DNA of 64,000 bases, from positions 1 to 64,000 of the forward strand of contig NZ_JAWHTE010000009.1 in NCBI RefSeq assembly GCF_032586175.1, in the 5' to 3' direction. The translations under genes and the position numbers were made by a program. Below, piece by piece: positions 24,395 through 32,494 of the stretch (the stretch's first letter is position 1; every line of letters begins with the position of its first letter). The notes beneath the pieces were generated by a model. That model had not been told where the DNA came from. It did not search any database and saw only the letters and a program-made list of their open reading frames with translations. The stretch comes from Ovoidimarina sediminis. GTDB taxonomy: Bacteria > Pseudomonadota > Alphaproteobacteria > Rhodobacterales > Rhodobacteraceae.

Positions 24395-24751
24395 TCAGAG
24401 AAACTTGGCTTGAGACGGGGCAGGGTGCTGGCCGCGAATGAAAATCAGGCCGTTGATCGAAGAAGACCCGCCCAGCACCCGGCCGCGGGGCGCGTCGATC
24501 CTGCGACCGGCCACGCCTTCCCCCGGCTCTGTCCGGTAGAGGTGGCTGACGCGTGCGTTGTAGGTCGACTTGAAGTAGCCGACCGGCAGTTTCAGCCGGA
24601 ACCCATGGTCACGGCCACCGGCCTCGATCACCAGAACCCTGGCGCCCGACGCACCCAGACGAGAGGACAGGAGCGATCCGGCCGAGCCAGAGCCGACGAC
24701 CACGTAGTCATAGCCACCGGCGGGGCCACCATTCTTCTCCGGCATCATCAT
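24395..24751 (-). pseudogene. 5' fragment of a GMC-family oxidoreductase
   Basis: The 118-codon frame encodes a perfect GMC N-terminus: the FAD-binding YDYVVVGSGSAGSLLSSRL and the signature PRGRVLGGSSSINGLIFIRGQ. It then diverges into HPAPSQAKFL and stops. Complete GMC enzymes of this choline-dehydrogenase-like group have about 530 residues, and the substrate and catalytic His domains are entirely absent. The break lies directly against the XRE-cupin gene, pointing to a deletion at that junction. A short expressed protein without catalytic residues would be inactive. Confidence 0.8.
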
Positions 24752-24854
24752 TCACGTCCAACCCAGGTGGATTACGCTAGCCATGTTTGACGGCCGGATC
24801 AATCTGCGGGCCTGCGCCGGAGCGGATGGCGCCGTGCGGTTGGGGCCCGAGGCG

Positions 24855-25250
24855 TTACGACAGGTGTGCCGTCGCCTCGATTTCCACCAGTGCCTCATCC
24901 TCGACGAGGCCCGCCACGACCACCATGGACATTGCGGGGAAGTGCCTGCCGAAAACCTCGCGATAGGCGGCGCCCACCTCGGCCTGCCGGGCGAGATAGT
25001 CGGATTTGTCGGTCACAAACCAGGTGAGGCGCGTGACATCGGAGACCTGGCCGCCTGCTGCCTCGACGATGACGGCGATGTTCTTCAGCGCCTGGTGCAT
25101 CTGGCCGACAAAATCGTCGGAGACGAAGCGTTTGTCGCCGTCCCAGCCGATCTGGCCGCCGATATGGAGCGTGCCGTCGCGGGTCAGGACGCCGTTTGCA
25201 TAGCCCTTCGCGGGCAGCCAGCCCTCCGGCTGGATGATCCGATGGGTCAT
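24855..25250 (-). CDS. RidA/YjgF-family protein of the anthraniloyl-CoA operon
   Basis: This 131-residue RidA-fold protein is the last gene of the tryptophan-anthranilate operon; its ATG overlaps the thioesterase stop (ATGA). It aligns through GQIGWDGDKRFVSDDFVGQMHQALKN and EIEATAHLS. At the site where canonical RidA has PARS, with the Arg that holds the substrate carboxylate, this protein has FPAMS. It should therefore not be a generic enamine/imine deaminase. Hydrolysis of an imine or enamine on a CoA-bound ring intermediate would fit the pathway, where the amino group of 2-aminobenzoyl-CoA must be lost, but this is inferred. Confidence 0.8.
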   Translation of the reverse strand: MTHRIIQPEGWLPAKGYANGVLTRDGTLHIGGQIGWDGDKRFVSDDFVGQMHQALKNIAVIVEAAGGQVSDVTRLTWFVTDKSDYLARQAEVGAAYREVFGRHFPAMSMVVVAGLVEDEALVEIEATAHLS

Positions 25251-25651
25251 GACCCGTTCTCCTTCAGTTTCGCGCGAATTGCCTCGGGCCAGGCCGTTGG
25301 CGTTCCGGACTTGTCGACATGAACGAGCGTGGCCTCCGCCTCGAAGCGGTGCGCTCCGTTGCATGTCGCGTCGATCCTGTAGCCCAGCGCCGAGCGCCCG
25401 ACCCGGGTGACCGTCAGCAAGAGGCGCAGGCGATCGCCGTGGCGGCTGGGCGCGAGAAAGCGCGTCGAGATTTCGGCCGTTGGCACGCCCTCGTTCTGCA
25501 AGAGCTCTTCGAACGGCCAGCCCAGCGCCTCGTCGAAGAACTGTTCGACGCAGTCGTTGATCATCTCGAAATAACGGGGAAAGAACGCGATCCCGGCCGG
25601 GTCGCAGTGCTTGAAGAGAACCTTCTGTTCGAAGGAGAATTGCAGTGGCAT
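25247..25651 (-). CDS. 4-hydroxybenzoyl-CoA-type hotdog thioesterase
   Basis: This 134-residue single hotdog-fold protein contains the FKHCDPAGIAFFPRYFEMIND segment, in which the Asp of HxDPAG is the catalytic residue of 4-HBT-type thioesterases. It probably releases CoA from a dead-end or terminal aryl/acyl-CoA of the anthraniloyl-CoA pathway and so protects the CoA pool. It lies 3 bases after kynureninase and overlaps the RidA gene by 4 bases. Similar genes accompany 2-aminobenzoyl-CoA operons in other bacteria. Confidence 0.85.
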   Translation of the reverse strand: MPLQFSFEQKVLFKHCDPAGIAFFPRYFEMINDCVEQFFDEALGWPFEELLQNEGVPTAEISTRFLAPSRHGDRLRLLLTVTRVGRSALGYRIDATCNGAHRFEAEATLVHVDKSGTPTAWPEAIRAKLKENGS

Positions 25652-25654
25652 GGC

Positions 25655-26848
25655 TTACGTCACCCGTGCGCGGATCTGGTATTTCGGAGCGCTCCAGGCC
25701 TTGGTGTCGAGCACATCCTGGAGGATTTCCGCCGCGGCGATGACATCGGCCTCGTCGATATAGAGCGGGGTGAAGCCGAAGCGCATAATGTCGGGGGCGC
25801 GGAAATCGCCGATCACGCCCCGATCGATCAGCGCCTGCATCGCGGCGTAGCCGTCAGCGAAGGCAAATGAGACCTGGCTGCCGCGCTGCGCCGCATCGCG
25901 CGGGGAGGCCAGTGTGAGGGAGGGGCAGCGCGTCTCGACCTCGGAGATGAACAGATCGCTGAGCCGGATGGAGGCGGCGCGCAGATCGCCCAGATCGACG
26001 CCGTCCCAGACCGCAAGCGCTTCCTCAAGGACCGAGAGTTGAAGAATCGGCGGGGTGCCGACCCGCAGCCGCTCGGCTGCCGGGGCGGGGCGGTAGCCGA
26101 GCTCCATCGCGAAGGGGGCATCGTGCCCCATCCAGCCCGACAGGCCCGGATCGATGCCGTCGGCGATATCTGGGCGGACATAGATGAAGGCCGGGGCGCC
26201 GGGGCCGCCGTTGAGGTACTTGTAGGTGCAGCCGACCGCGAATTCAGCGCCCGAACCCGTGATGTCGAGTTCGAGCGCGCCTGCCGAATGGGCGAGATCC
26301 CAGATCATCACCGCGCCCGCCGCATGGGCGGCCTCGGTGATGGCCGCCATGTCGTGTATCCGGCCGGTGCGGTAATCGACATGGGTGAGCATCACCACGG
26401 CCACATCCGCCGTGATCGCGGAAGCGACGTCTTCCGGGGCAGGGGTGCGCAGGACGTGCCCCTTGCCGATGGTGCCGATCAGCCCCTGCGCCATATAGAG
26501 ATCGGTTGGGAAATTGCCGCTGTCGGAGAGGATCACGCGGCGGTCGGGGCGCATCTTCAGCGCCGCGTCAAGCGCTTGGTAGACCTTGATCGACAGCGTT
26601 TCGCCGGTGGCGACGGAGCCCTCGGGCGCGCCGATCAGCGCGCCGATACGGTCGCCGACCACGCGCGGCAGGTCGATCCAGCCGGCCGTGTTCCAGGCCC
26701 GGATCAACTGGCCGCCCCATTCCTGTTCGATGACGCGCGCCGCGCGGGCCGCGGCGCCTTTCGGGAGCACGCCCAGCGAGTTCCCATCGAGGTAGATCAC
26801 GCCTGCGGGGATATCGAACAGGTCTTTTCTCGGCAGGCTGACGCCCAT
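25655..26848 (-). CDS. kynU: kynureninase
   Basis: This PLP enzyme of about 397 residues cleaves kynurenine to anthranilate and alanine in the cytoplasm. The family start is DLFDIPAGVIYLDGNSLG, the Asp pairing with the pyridine nitrogen is in VMIWDLAHSAGA, and the Schiff-base Lys is in GCTYKYLNGGPG. The ATG at 26848 has GAGGAG upstream, inside the end of the tryptophan dioxygenase gene; a second in-frame ATG at 26869 lacks one. It directly follows kynA in the operon and feeds anthranilate to the CoA ligase encoded two genes upstream. Confidence 0.95.
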   Translation of the reverse strand: MGVSLPRKDLFDIPAGVIYLDGNSLGVLPKGAAARAARVIEQEWGGQLIRAWNTAGWIDLPRVVGDRIGALIGAPEGSVATGETLSIKVYQALDAALKMRPDRRVILSDSGNFPTDLYMAQGLIGTIGKGHVLRTPAPEDVASAITADVAVVMLTHVDYRTGRIHDMAAITEAAHAAGAVMIWDLAHSAGALELDITGSGAEFAVGCTYKYLNGGPGAPAFIYVRPDIADGIDPGLSGWMGHDAPFAMELGYRPAPAAERLRVGTPPILQLSVLEEALAVWDGVDLGDLRAASIRLSDLFISEVETRCPSLTLASPRDAAQRGSQVSFAFADGYAAMQALIDRGVIGDFRAPDIMRFGFTPLYIDEADVIAAAEILQDVLDTKAWSAPKYQIRARVT

Positions 26849-26849
26849 G

Positions 26850-27689
26850 TTACAATTCTCCTCGGACATTCCAGAGTTCGGGAAACAGCTCTACCTCGAG
26901 CATGCGGCGCAGGTATTGCACGCCAGAGGTGCCGCCCGTGCCGCGCTTGAACCCGATCACGCGTTCCACGGTGGTGACGTGGTTGAAGCGCCAGCGGCGA
27001 AAATAGTCTTCGAGATCGACCAGCTTTTCGCCGAGTTCATAGAGCGTCCAGTACCGGCCCACGTCGCGGTAGACCTCGGCCCAGGCGGCCTGGATTTCGG
27101 GCTGTGCCAGGTGGGGGCCGTCGAGGTTCGGGGCGGGCATCGCCTTGCGCGTGCCGTGCACCGTATCGAAGAGGTGCGCCACCACGTCGTCGTAGAAGCT
27201 GGGCCGGGCCAGTTCCGTCGCCAGCCAGTCATGCACTTTCGGGACATGGGCATGGGGGCGCAGCATGTTGACGTTGCGGTTGCCGAGCAGGAATTCGATC
27301 ATCCGGTACTGGTAGGACTGGAACCCCGAGGAATTGCCGAGCGTCTTGCGGAAATGCGTGTAATCGGCGGGCGTCATCGTCCGAAGGACATCCCAGGCGT
27401 TGTTCAGTTGTTCGAAGATCCGGCTGACCCGCGCCAGCATCTTGAACATCGCCGCCGTTTCGCCCGCGCGCAGCGCCTGCCGCGCCGCCGTAAGCTCGTG
27501 AATCGCGAGCTTCATCCACAACTCGCTGGTCTGGTGCTGAATGATGAACAGCATCTCGTCATGGGCGGTGCTGAGCGGTGCCTGGAGTGACAGGATCCTG
27601 TCGATCCCGAGGTAGTCGCCATAGGACATGGCGCCCTCGAAAGACATTCGAGCGCCGTCGCGTTCGGGATCGAAGGGGGTTTCGGTCAC
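26850..27689 (-). CDS. kynA: tryptophan 2,3-dioxygenase
   Basis: This 279-residue heme dioxygenase opens the indole ring of L-tryptophan to N-formylkynurenine. Diagnostic stretches include MSYGDYLGIDRILSLQ, EMLFIIQHQTSELWMKL (with the substrate-contact His), FQSYQYRMIEFLLGNRN and RGTGGTSGVQYL near the C-terminus. Length is that of bacterial KynA. It overlaps the CoA ligase gene by 4 bases and precedes kynU by one base, so the committed steps are co-translated with anthranilate activation. Confidence 0.95.
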   Translation of the reverse strand: MTETPFDPERDGARMSFEGAMSYGDYLGIDRILSLQAPLSTAHDEMLFIIQHQTSELWMKLAIHELTAARQALRAGETAAMFKMLARVSRIFEQLNNAWDVLRTMTPADYTHFRKTLGNSSGFQSYQYRMIEFLLGNRNVNMLRPHAHVPKVHDWLATELARPSFYDDVVAHLFDTVHGTRKAMPAPNLDGPHLAQPEIQAAWAEVYRDVGRYWTLYELGEKLVDLEDYFRRWRFNHVTTVERVIGFKRGTGGTSGVQYLRRMLEVELFPELWNVRGEL

Positions 27690-29305
27690 GAGGGTGTCCT
27701 CAGCCTGAACCGCTGGATCTTGCCGGTCGCCGTCTTGGGCAGGGTTTCGGCGAAGACGATCGAGCGGGGATATTTATAAGGGGCGATCACCGCCTTGACG
27801 TGATCCTGCAGGCGCTTGGCCATCTCTTCGCCCGGCACCTCGCCCGCGCCGAGAACCACGTGGGCCTGGACGATCTGGCCGCGCGCCTCGTCGGCCACGC
27901 CGATCACGGCGCATTCGGCCACCGCGTCGTGTGACAGAAGCGCCGCCTCGACCTCGGGCCCGGCGATGTTGTAGCCGGCGCTGAGGATCATGTCGTCGTT
28001 CCGGGCGGCGAAGTGGAAATACCCTTCCTCATCCTGCACGAAGGTGTCGCCGGTGATGTTCCAGCCGTCCTGAACGTATTCCGCCTGCCGCTCGCCATAG
28101 AGATAGCGGCAGCCGGTGGGGCCGCGCACGGCCATGCGGCCCGGTTCGCCGCGCGGGCATTCGGCGCCGTCGGGCCTGACGACTTTGGCCTCGTAGCCCG
28201 CGACCGGCCGGCCCGTGCAGGATGGCCGGTGATCCTCGAACCGGTTGGTGACGAAGATGTGGAGGAGTTCGGTCGCGCCGATCCCGTCGAGCATCGGCTT
28301 GCCTGTCCGTTCCATCCATTCCTCGTAGACCGGACCGGGCAGCGTTTCGCCCGCCGAGACCGCCGCGCGCAGCGAGGAGAGATCGGCGCCCTCATCCATC
28401 GCGCGCATCATCGCGCGATAGGCGGTGGGGGCGGTGAAGCAGACAGTGGCGCGGTATTTCTCGATGATCTCGACCATGTTTGGGGGAGAGGCGTTTTCGA
28501 GGAGCGTGGCCGCCGCGCCGAAGCGTAGGGGAAAGACCGCGAGGCCGCCCAGCCCGAAGGTGAAGGCCAGGGGCGGGGAGCCTACGAAGACATCGTCCGG
28601 GGTGACGCCCAGCACCTCGCGCGCATAGCCGTCGGCGATGATCAGCAGGTCGCGGTGGAAATGCATGGTGCCCTTGGGATCGCCCGTCGAGCCGGAGGTG
28701 AAGCCGATCAGGGCCACGTCGTCCTGGCTGGTCGCTATCGCGTCGAAGCGCACGGGCTTTTCCAGCGCGAGCCTGTCGAGATCCGCGTCGTGGTTCGAGG
28801 TGCCGTCGAAGGCGGTGACCGATGTCAGCCCATCGCAGGCACCGGCGCAGGCCGTCATCTCCTCCATCAGGCGGCTGTCGCAGAGGGCGTGGGTGATCTG
28901 CGCCTTCTCGACGTATTTCGCGAGTTCGGCGGCGCGCAGCATCGGCATGGTGTTGACGACGACCGCGCCGGCCTTCGTTGCCGCGAGCCAGCAGGCCACC
29001 ATCGCGGGGTTGTTGGCGGAGCGGATCAAGACGCGGTTGCCGGGCCTCACGCCAAGATCCTCGACCAGCACATGGGCCAGCCGGTTCGTCCAGTCCGTCA
29101 GTTCCTTGTAGGTGCGCCGCCGCCCGTTGCCGATCAGGGCCGTGTGATCGCCGAACCCCTTTGCGACCATCGCATCGGTGAGTTCGACCGCGGCGTTCAG
29201 CCGGTCGGGATAATCGAACCGGTCGAGCAAGAGATCGGGCCAGAGGTCTGCCGCAGGTAGGTTGTCGCGGGCGAACGTGTCTTCATGTGCGGAATTTCCA
29301 AGCAT
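27686..29305 (-). CDS. 2-aminobenzoate-CoA ligase (benzoate-CoA ligase family)
   Basis: This 539-residue AMP-forming acyl-CoA synthetase has the P-loop-like FTSGSTGDPKGTMHFH at about 195-210. The GWNITGDTF and RNDDMILSAGYNIAGPEVE hinge motifs precede PKTATGKIQRFRLR, which holds the catalytic Lys near the C-terminus. Its position between the acyl-CoA dehydrogenase gene and kynA, in an operon with anthraniloyl-CoA monooxygenase, makes anthranilate the expected substrate. Activation traps anthranilate as CoA thioester for dearomatisation. Confidence 0.9.
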   Translation of the reverse strand: MLGNSAHEDTFARDNLPAADLWPDLLLDRFDYPDRLNAAVELTDAMVAKGFGDHTALIGNGRRRTYKELTDWTNRLAHVLVEDLGVRPGNRVLIRSANNPAMVACWLAATKAGAVVVNTMPMLRAAELAKYVEKAQITHALCDSRLMEEMTACAGACDGLTSVTAFDGTSNHDADLDRLALEKPVRFDAIATSQDDVALIGFTSGSTGDPKGTMHFHRDLLIIADGYAREVLGVTPDDVFVGSPPLAFTFGLGGLAVFPLRFGAAATLLENASPPNMVEIIEKYRATVCFTAPTAYRAMMRAMDEGADLSSLRAAVSAGETLPGPVYEEWMERTGKPMLDGIGATELLHIFVTNRFEDHRPSCTGRPVAGYEAKVVRPDGAECPRGEPGRMAVRGPTGCRYLYGERQAEYVQDGWNITGDTFVQDEEGYFHFAARNDDMILSAGYNIAGPEVEAALLSHDAVAECAVIGVADEARGQIVQAHVVLGAGEVPGEEMAKRLQDHVKAVIAPYKYPRSIVFAETLPKTATGKIQRFRLRTPS

Positions 29306-29306
29306 G

Positions 29307-30461
29307 TCAGATCCCTCCCATGCCGGCCTGTACCTGGCGCGCGATCACAACGCGCTGCACGTCCGAGGCGCCCTCGTAGATCCGCAGGGCGCGAATTTCG
29401 CGGTAGAGCCGTTCCACCGTTGTGCCGGACCTGACGCCGTCGCCGCCGTGCAGCTGAACGGCGGTGTCGATGATCTTTTGCGCGGCTTCGGTGGCGTGGA
29501 GTTTCGCCATGGCCGCCTCGCGGGTGACGCGGGGGGCGCCCGTGTCCTTGGCCCAGGCGGCGCGGTAGGTCAGCAGCGCCGCGGCATCGATATCGAGCGC
29601 CATGTCGGCGATGTGCCCCTGCACCATCTGAAGATCGATCAGCGGGGCGCCCTGTACGTGCCGCGTGGTGACACGCTGGAGCGCTTCGTCGAGGGCGCGG
29701 CGGGCAAAGCCCAGGGCCGCCGCCGCCACAGTCGACCGGAAGACATCGAGCACCGACATGGCGATCTTGAAGCCGTCGCCCGGCGGGCCGATCCGGGCCG
29801 AGGCCGGCACCCGGCAGTCGCTGAAGCGCAGGGTTGCGAGGGGATGGGGTGCGATGGTTTCCAGCCGTTCGGCCACCTCGAATCCGGGCAGGCCCGCGGG
29901 CAGGACAAAGGCCGACATGCCGCGCGTGCCGGGGGCTTCGCCGGTGCGGGCGAAGAGGGTGTAGACTTCGGCGATGCCGCCGTTGGAGATCCATGTCTTT
30001 TCGCCGTTCAGGACGTAGTGACCGCCGTCCGGCACGGCCGTCATGGTGTTGCTGGCAACGTCCGAGCCGGACCCCGGTTCGGTTAGCGCGAAGGCGGAAA
30101 TGGCCTTGCCTGCGCGGGTCAGGGGCAGCCATTCGGATTTCTGCGCCTCCGTGCCGAAGAGCGAGATCGCCCCGGTGCCCAACCCCTGCATGGCGAAGGC
30201 GAAATCCGCGAGCCCGTCATGCCGGGCCAGGGTTTCGCGGATGAGGCACAGGCTGCGCACGTCAAGCCTGCCATCCTCGGCCCCGGAATGGGCGGCGATC
30301 CCGGCCTCGCCCAGCATCGTCACGAGCCGGCGGCAGGCCGCGTCGGTGTCGGCGTGATCTACATGGCCCAGATGATCGGCGGCCCAGGCATCGACCTCTG
30401 CGGCCAGGGCGCGATGCCGGTCTTCGAGAAACGGCCAGTCGAGAAAGTTGCGGTCCGCCAT
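29307..30461 (-). CDS. acyl-CoA dehydrogenase of the anthraniloyl-CoA pathway
   Basis: This 384-residue FAD enzyme has AFALTEPGSGSDVASN and GEKTWISNGG, the usual flavin and substrate loops, and YEGASDVQR carries the catalytic base Glu near the C-terminus. It should introduce a double bond into a ring-derived or ring-opened CoA intermediate. The ATG at 30461 overlaps the stop of the enoyl-CoA hydratase gene (ATGA). It ends one base before the CoA ligase gene. Confidence 0.88.
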   Translation of the reverse strand: MADRNFLDWPFLEDRHRALAAEVDAWAADHLGHVDHADTDAACRRLVTMLGEAGIAAHSGAEDGRLDVRSLCLIRETLARHDGLADFAFAMQGLGTGAISLFGTEAQKSEWLPLTRAGKAISAFALTEPGSGSDVASNTMTAVPDGGHYVLNGEKTWISNGGIAEVYTLFARTGEAPGTRGMSAFVLPAGLPGFEVAERLETIAPHPLATLRFSDCRVPASARIGPPGDGFKIAMSVLDVFRSTVAAAALGFARRALDEALQRVTTRHVQGAPLIDLQMVQGHIADMALDIDAAALLTYRAAWAKDTGAPRVTREAAMAKLHATEAAQKIIDTAVQLHGGDGVRSGTTVERLYREIRALRIYEGASDVQRVVIARQVQAGMGGI

Positions 30462-31261
30462 CAATCGCCCTCGAACACCGGTTTCTGTTTGGCGACGAAA
30501 GCCTCGTAAGCCCGCCGGAAATCCTGCCCCTGCATGCAGATCGCCTGGGCCTGGGCCTCGGCCTCGATGGCCTGTTCGAGCCCCATGGACCATTCCTGGG
30601 CCAGCATCGTCTTGGTCATCATGTTGGCGAAGCCCGGCCCGGCGGCGATGCGCCCGGCCAGGTCGAGCGCGGCCGCCATCAATTCAGCCTGTGGGACGAG
30701 GCGGTTGAAGAAGCCCCAGCGTTCGCCTTCCTCGCCGCTCATCGAGCGCCCGAGATAGAGCAGTTCCGCCGCGCGGCCCTGGCCGATGATCCGGGGCAGG
30801 ATCGCGCAGGCGCCCATGTCGCAGCCCGCGAGGCCCACGCGGTTGAAGAGGAAGGCCACCTTCGCTTCGGGCGTGGCCACCCTGAGATCCGCCGCCATCG
30901 CGATGATGGCGCCGGCCCCCGCGCAGACCCCGTCGACCGCGGCGATCACGGGCTTGCCGCAGCCGATCATCGCCTTGACCAGATCGCCAGTCATCCGCGT
31001 GAAGGCCAGGAGTTCCTTCATGGTCATTTTCGTCAGCGGGCCGATTATGTCATGCACATCCCCGCCTGAGCTGAAATTGCCGCCGTTGGGGCCGAAAACG
31101 ACTGCCCTGACCGTATCGTCGTAATGCAGATCCCGAAACCAGTCGCGCAGTTCGGCGTAGCTTTCGAAGGTCAGCGGGTTCTTGCGGTCGGGTCGGTCGA
31201 GCGCCAGGAAGGCGATCCCGTCTTCGATCCGGCATTCGAAATGGTTCACGTCGCTGCGCAT
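30461..31261 (-). CDS. enoyl-CoA hydratase/isomerase family protein
   Basis: This 266-residue crotonase-fold enzyme has an oxyanion hole around FSSGGDVHDIIGPL and GVCAGAGAIIAMAADLRVA. At the usual catalytic position the family's PGxGG is replaced by AGCDMGA, as in members that act on aromatic-derived CoA esters rather than straight chains. It probably hydrates, or hydrolytically opens, an alicyclic CoA intermediate in anthraniloyl-CoA degradation. The ATG at 31261 sits one base before the MarR stop. Confidence 0.85.
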   Translation of the reverse strand: MRSDVNHFECRIEDGIAFLALDRPDRKNPLTFESYAELRDWFRDLHYDDTVRAVVFGPNGGNFSSGGDVHDIIGPLTKMTMKELLAFTRMTGDLVKAMIGCGKPVIAAVDGVCAGAGAIIAMAADLRVATPEAKVAFLFNRVGLAGCDMGACAILPRIIGQGRAAELLYLGRSMSGEEGERWGFFNRLVPQAELMAAALDLAGRIAAGPGFANMMTKTMLAQEWSMGLEQAIEAEAQAQAICMQGQDFRRAYEAFVAKQKPVFEGD

Positions 31262-31262
31262 G

Positions 31263-31739
31263 TCAGTCAGCCTTTTCGATCGCGTCAAGGAGGTGGTCGA
31301 GACGCAGGGCCATGCCCGCCACGTCATCGGCGTTGAGCCCCGCGAGGATGTCGTTGATCCAGGTCTCGTGGCGCCGGGCCTGTTCGGCGAAGACGTCTTT
31401 GCCCTTCGCTGTCAGCCGGACAAGATTGGCGCGCCGGTCACCCGGCACCGCGACGCGGAGGACGAGCCCGTCTTCGGTCAGCTTGTCGACGATGCCGGTG
31501 ATGTTGCCGTTCGAGACCCTGAGGCGGCGGGAAATCTCGCTCATCTTTAGCCCGTCGGGTGCGCGCGAGAGCGCCGACATCACATCGAAGCGGGGCAGGG
31601 TGGTGCCGAGGTCGGCGCGCATCCGGCGGCGAAGTTCCTCTTCGATCAGGCCCGAGGTTTTCAGCAGCCTGAGCCAGAGCCGGAGGCGCGATTTTGACAG
31701 GGACTCTTTGCGCGCGGTATCGGCGGGTCTGGGGGTCAT
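31263..31739 (-). CDS. MarR-family regulator of the anthraniloyl-CoA operon
   Basis: This 158-residue winged-helix repressor has recognition-helix region GLKMSEISRRLRVSNGNITGIVDKL and wing VPGDRRANLVRL. MarR proteins beside aryl-CoA operons usually release DNA when they bind the CoA thioester. It is embedded in the operon (ATGA overlap with the SDR gene), so it would be autoregulated. The 26-bp palindrome at 34861-34886, in the divergent promoter, is the best operator candidate. Confidence 0.88.
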   Translation of the reverse strand: MTPRPADTARKESLSKSRLRLWLRLLKTSGLIEEELRRRMRADLGTTLPRFDVMSALSRAPDGLKMSEISRRLRVSNGNITGIVDKLTEDGLVLRVAVPGDRRANLVRLTAKGKDVFAEQARRHETWINDILAGLNADDVAGMALRLDHLLDAIEKAD

Positions 31740-32494
31740 ATCTCGCCTCCCGATATGGCCAGCGCGTGGCCGTTGACACCGCGTGCGGCTTCGGAACAAA
31801 GCCAGAGCGCCGCGCCCGCGACCTCGTCGGGCTGGATGAACCGGCGCTGCGGATTGCCCGACAGAAGGCTGGCACGTGCGGCCGCGTCCTCCATCCCCGT
31901 CTTTTCCGTGATGTTGGCGATCGAGCGTTCGAGCATAGGGGTTTCGATGAAGCCGGGGCAAAGCGCGTTGGCGGTGATGCCGCTGTCGCAGAGTTCCAGC
32001 GCGAGGGACCGGGTCAGCCCGACGACCGCGTGTTTCGCCGCCGCATAGCCCGAGGCATAGGCATAACCCTTCAACCCGGCGGTCGAGGCGACCGCGATCA
32101 GACGGCCCCAGCCCTGGGCCTTCATGTCGGGCAAGGCCGCCTGCCACGTGTTGACGACGCCGCCCAGGTTGACCGCCAGCATGTTTTGCAACTGATCATA
32201 GGCCATGCGCGAGAAAGGCACGCTCTCGGCCGCGCCCGCATTGGCCACCACGACCGACACCGGGCCGTTGAGCCCGCGCGCCTGGCGGAACGCCCCTGCC
32301 ACCGCGTCGGGATCGGTCACGTCGCAGGTGATCCAGCCGATGAACCTGTGCTGCGCCGCGACCTTGCGCAGGGGCGCTTCGCGGCGGCCGGTGATGGTGA
32401 CTTTCGCTCCGGCCGCGGCGAAGGCCTCCGCCATCGCACGGCCCACGCCGGTGCCGCCGCCGGTGATCACGACATGTTTTGCGTCTATGCTCAT
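31736..32494 (-). CDS. SDR-family dehydrogenase of the anthraniloyl-CoA operon
   Basis: This 252-residue short-chain dehydrogenase has the cofactor motif VVITGGGTGVGRAMAEAFAA, the structural VVANAGAAES and the catalytic Tyr-x3-Lys in GYAAAKHAV, preceded by VASTAG. It probably acts as a hydroxyacyl-CoA (or ring hydroxyl) dehydrogenase in the beta-oxidation-like lower pathway. It overlaps both the monooxygenase gene and the MarR gene by 4 bases. Confidence 0.85.
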   Translation of the reverse strand: MSIDAKHVVITGGGTGVGRAMAEAFAAAGAKVTITGRREAPLRKVAAQHRFIGWITCDVTDPDAVAGAFRQARGLNGPVSVVVANAGAAESVPFSRMAYDQLQNMLAVNLGGVVNTWQAALPDMKAQGWGRLIAVASTAGLKGYAYASGYAAAKHAVVGLTRSLALELCDSGITANALCPGFIETPMLERSIANITEKTGMEDAAARASLLSGNPQRRFIQPDEVAGAALWLCSEAARGVNGHALAISGGEI

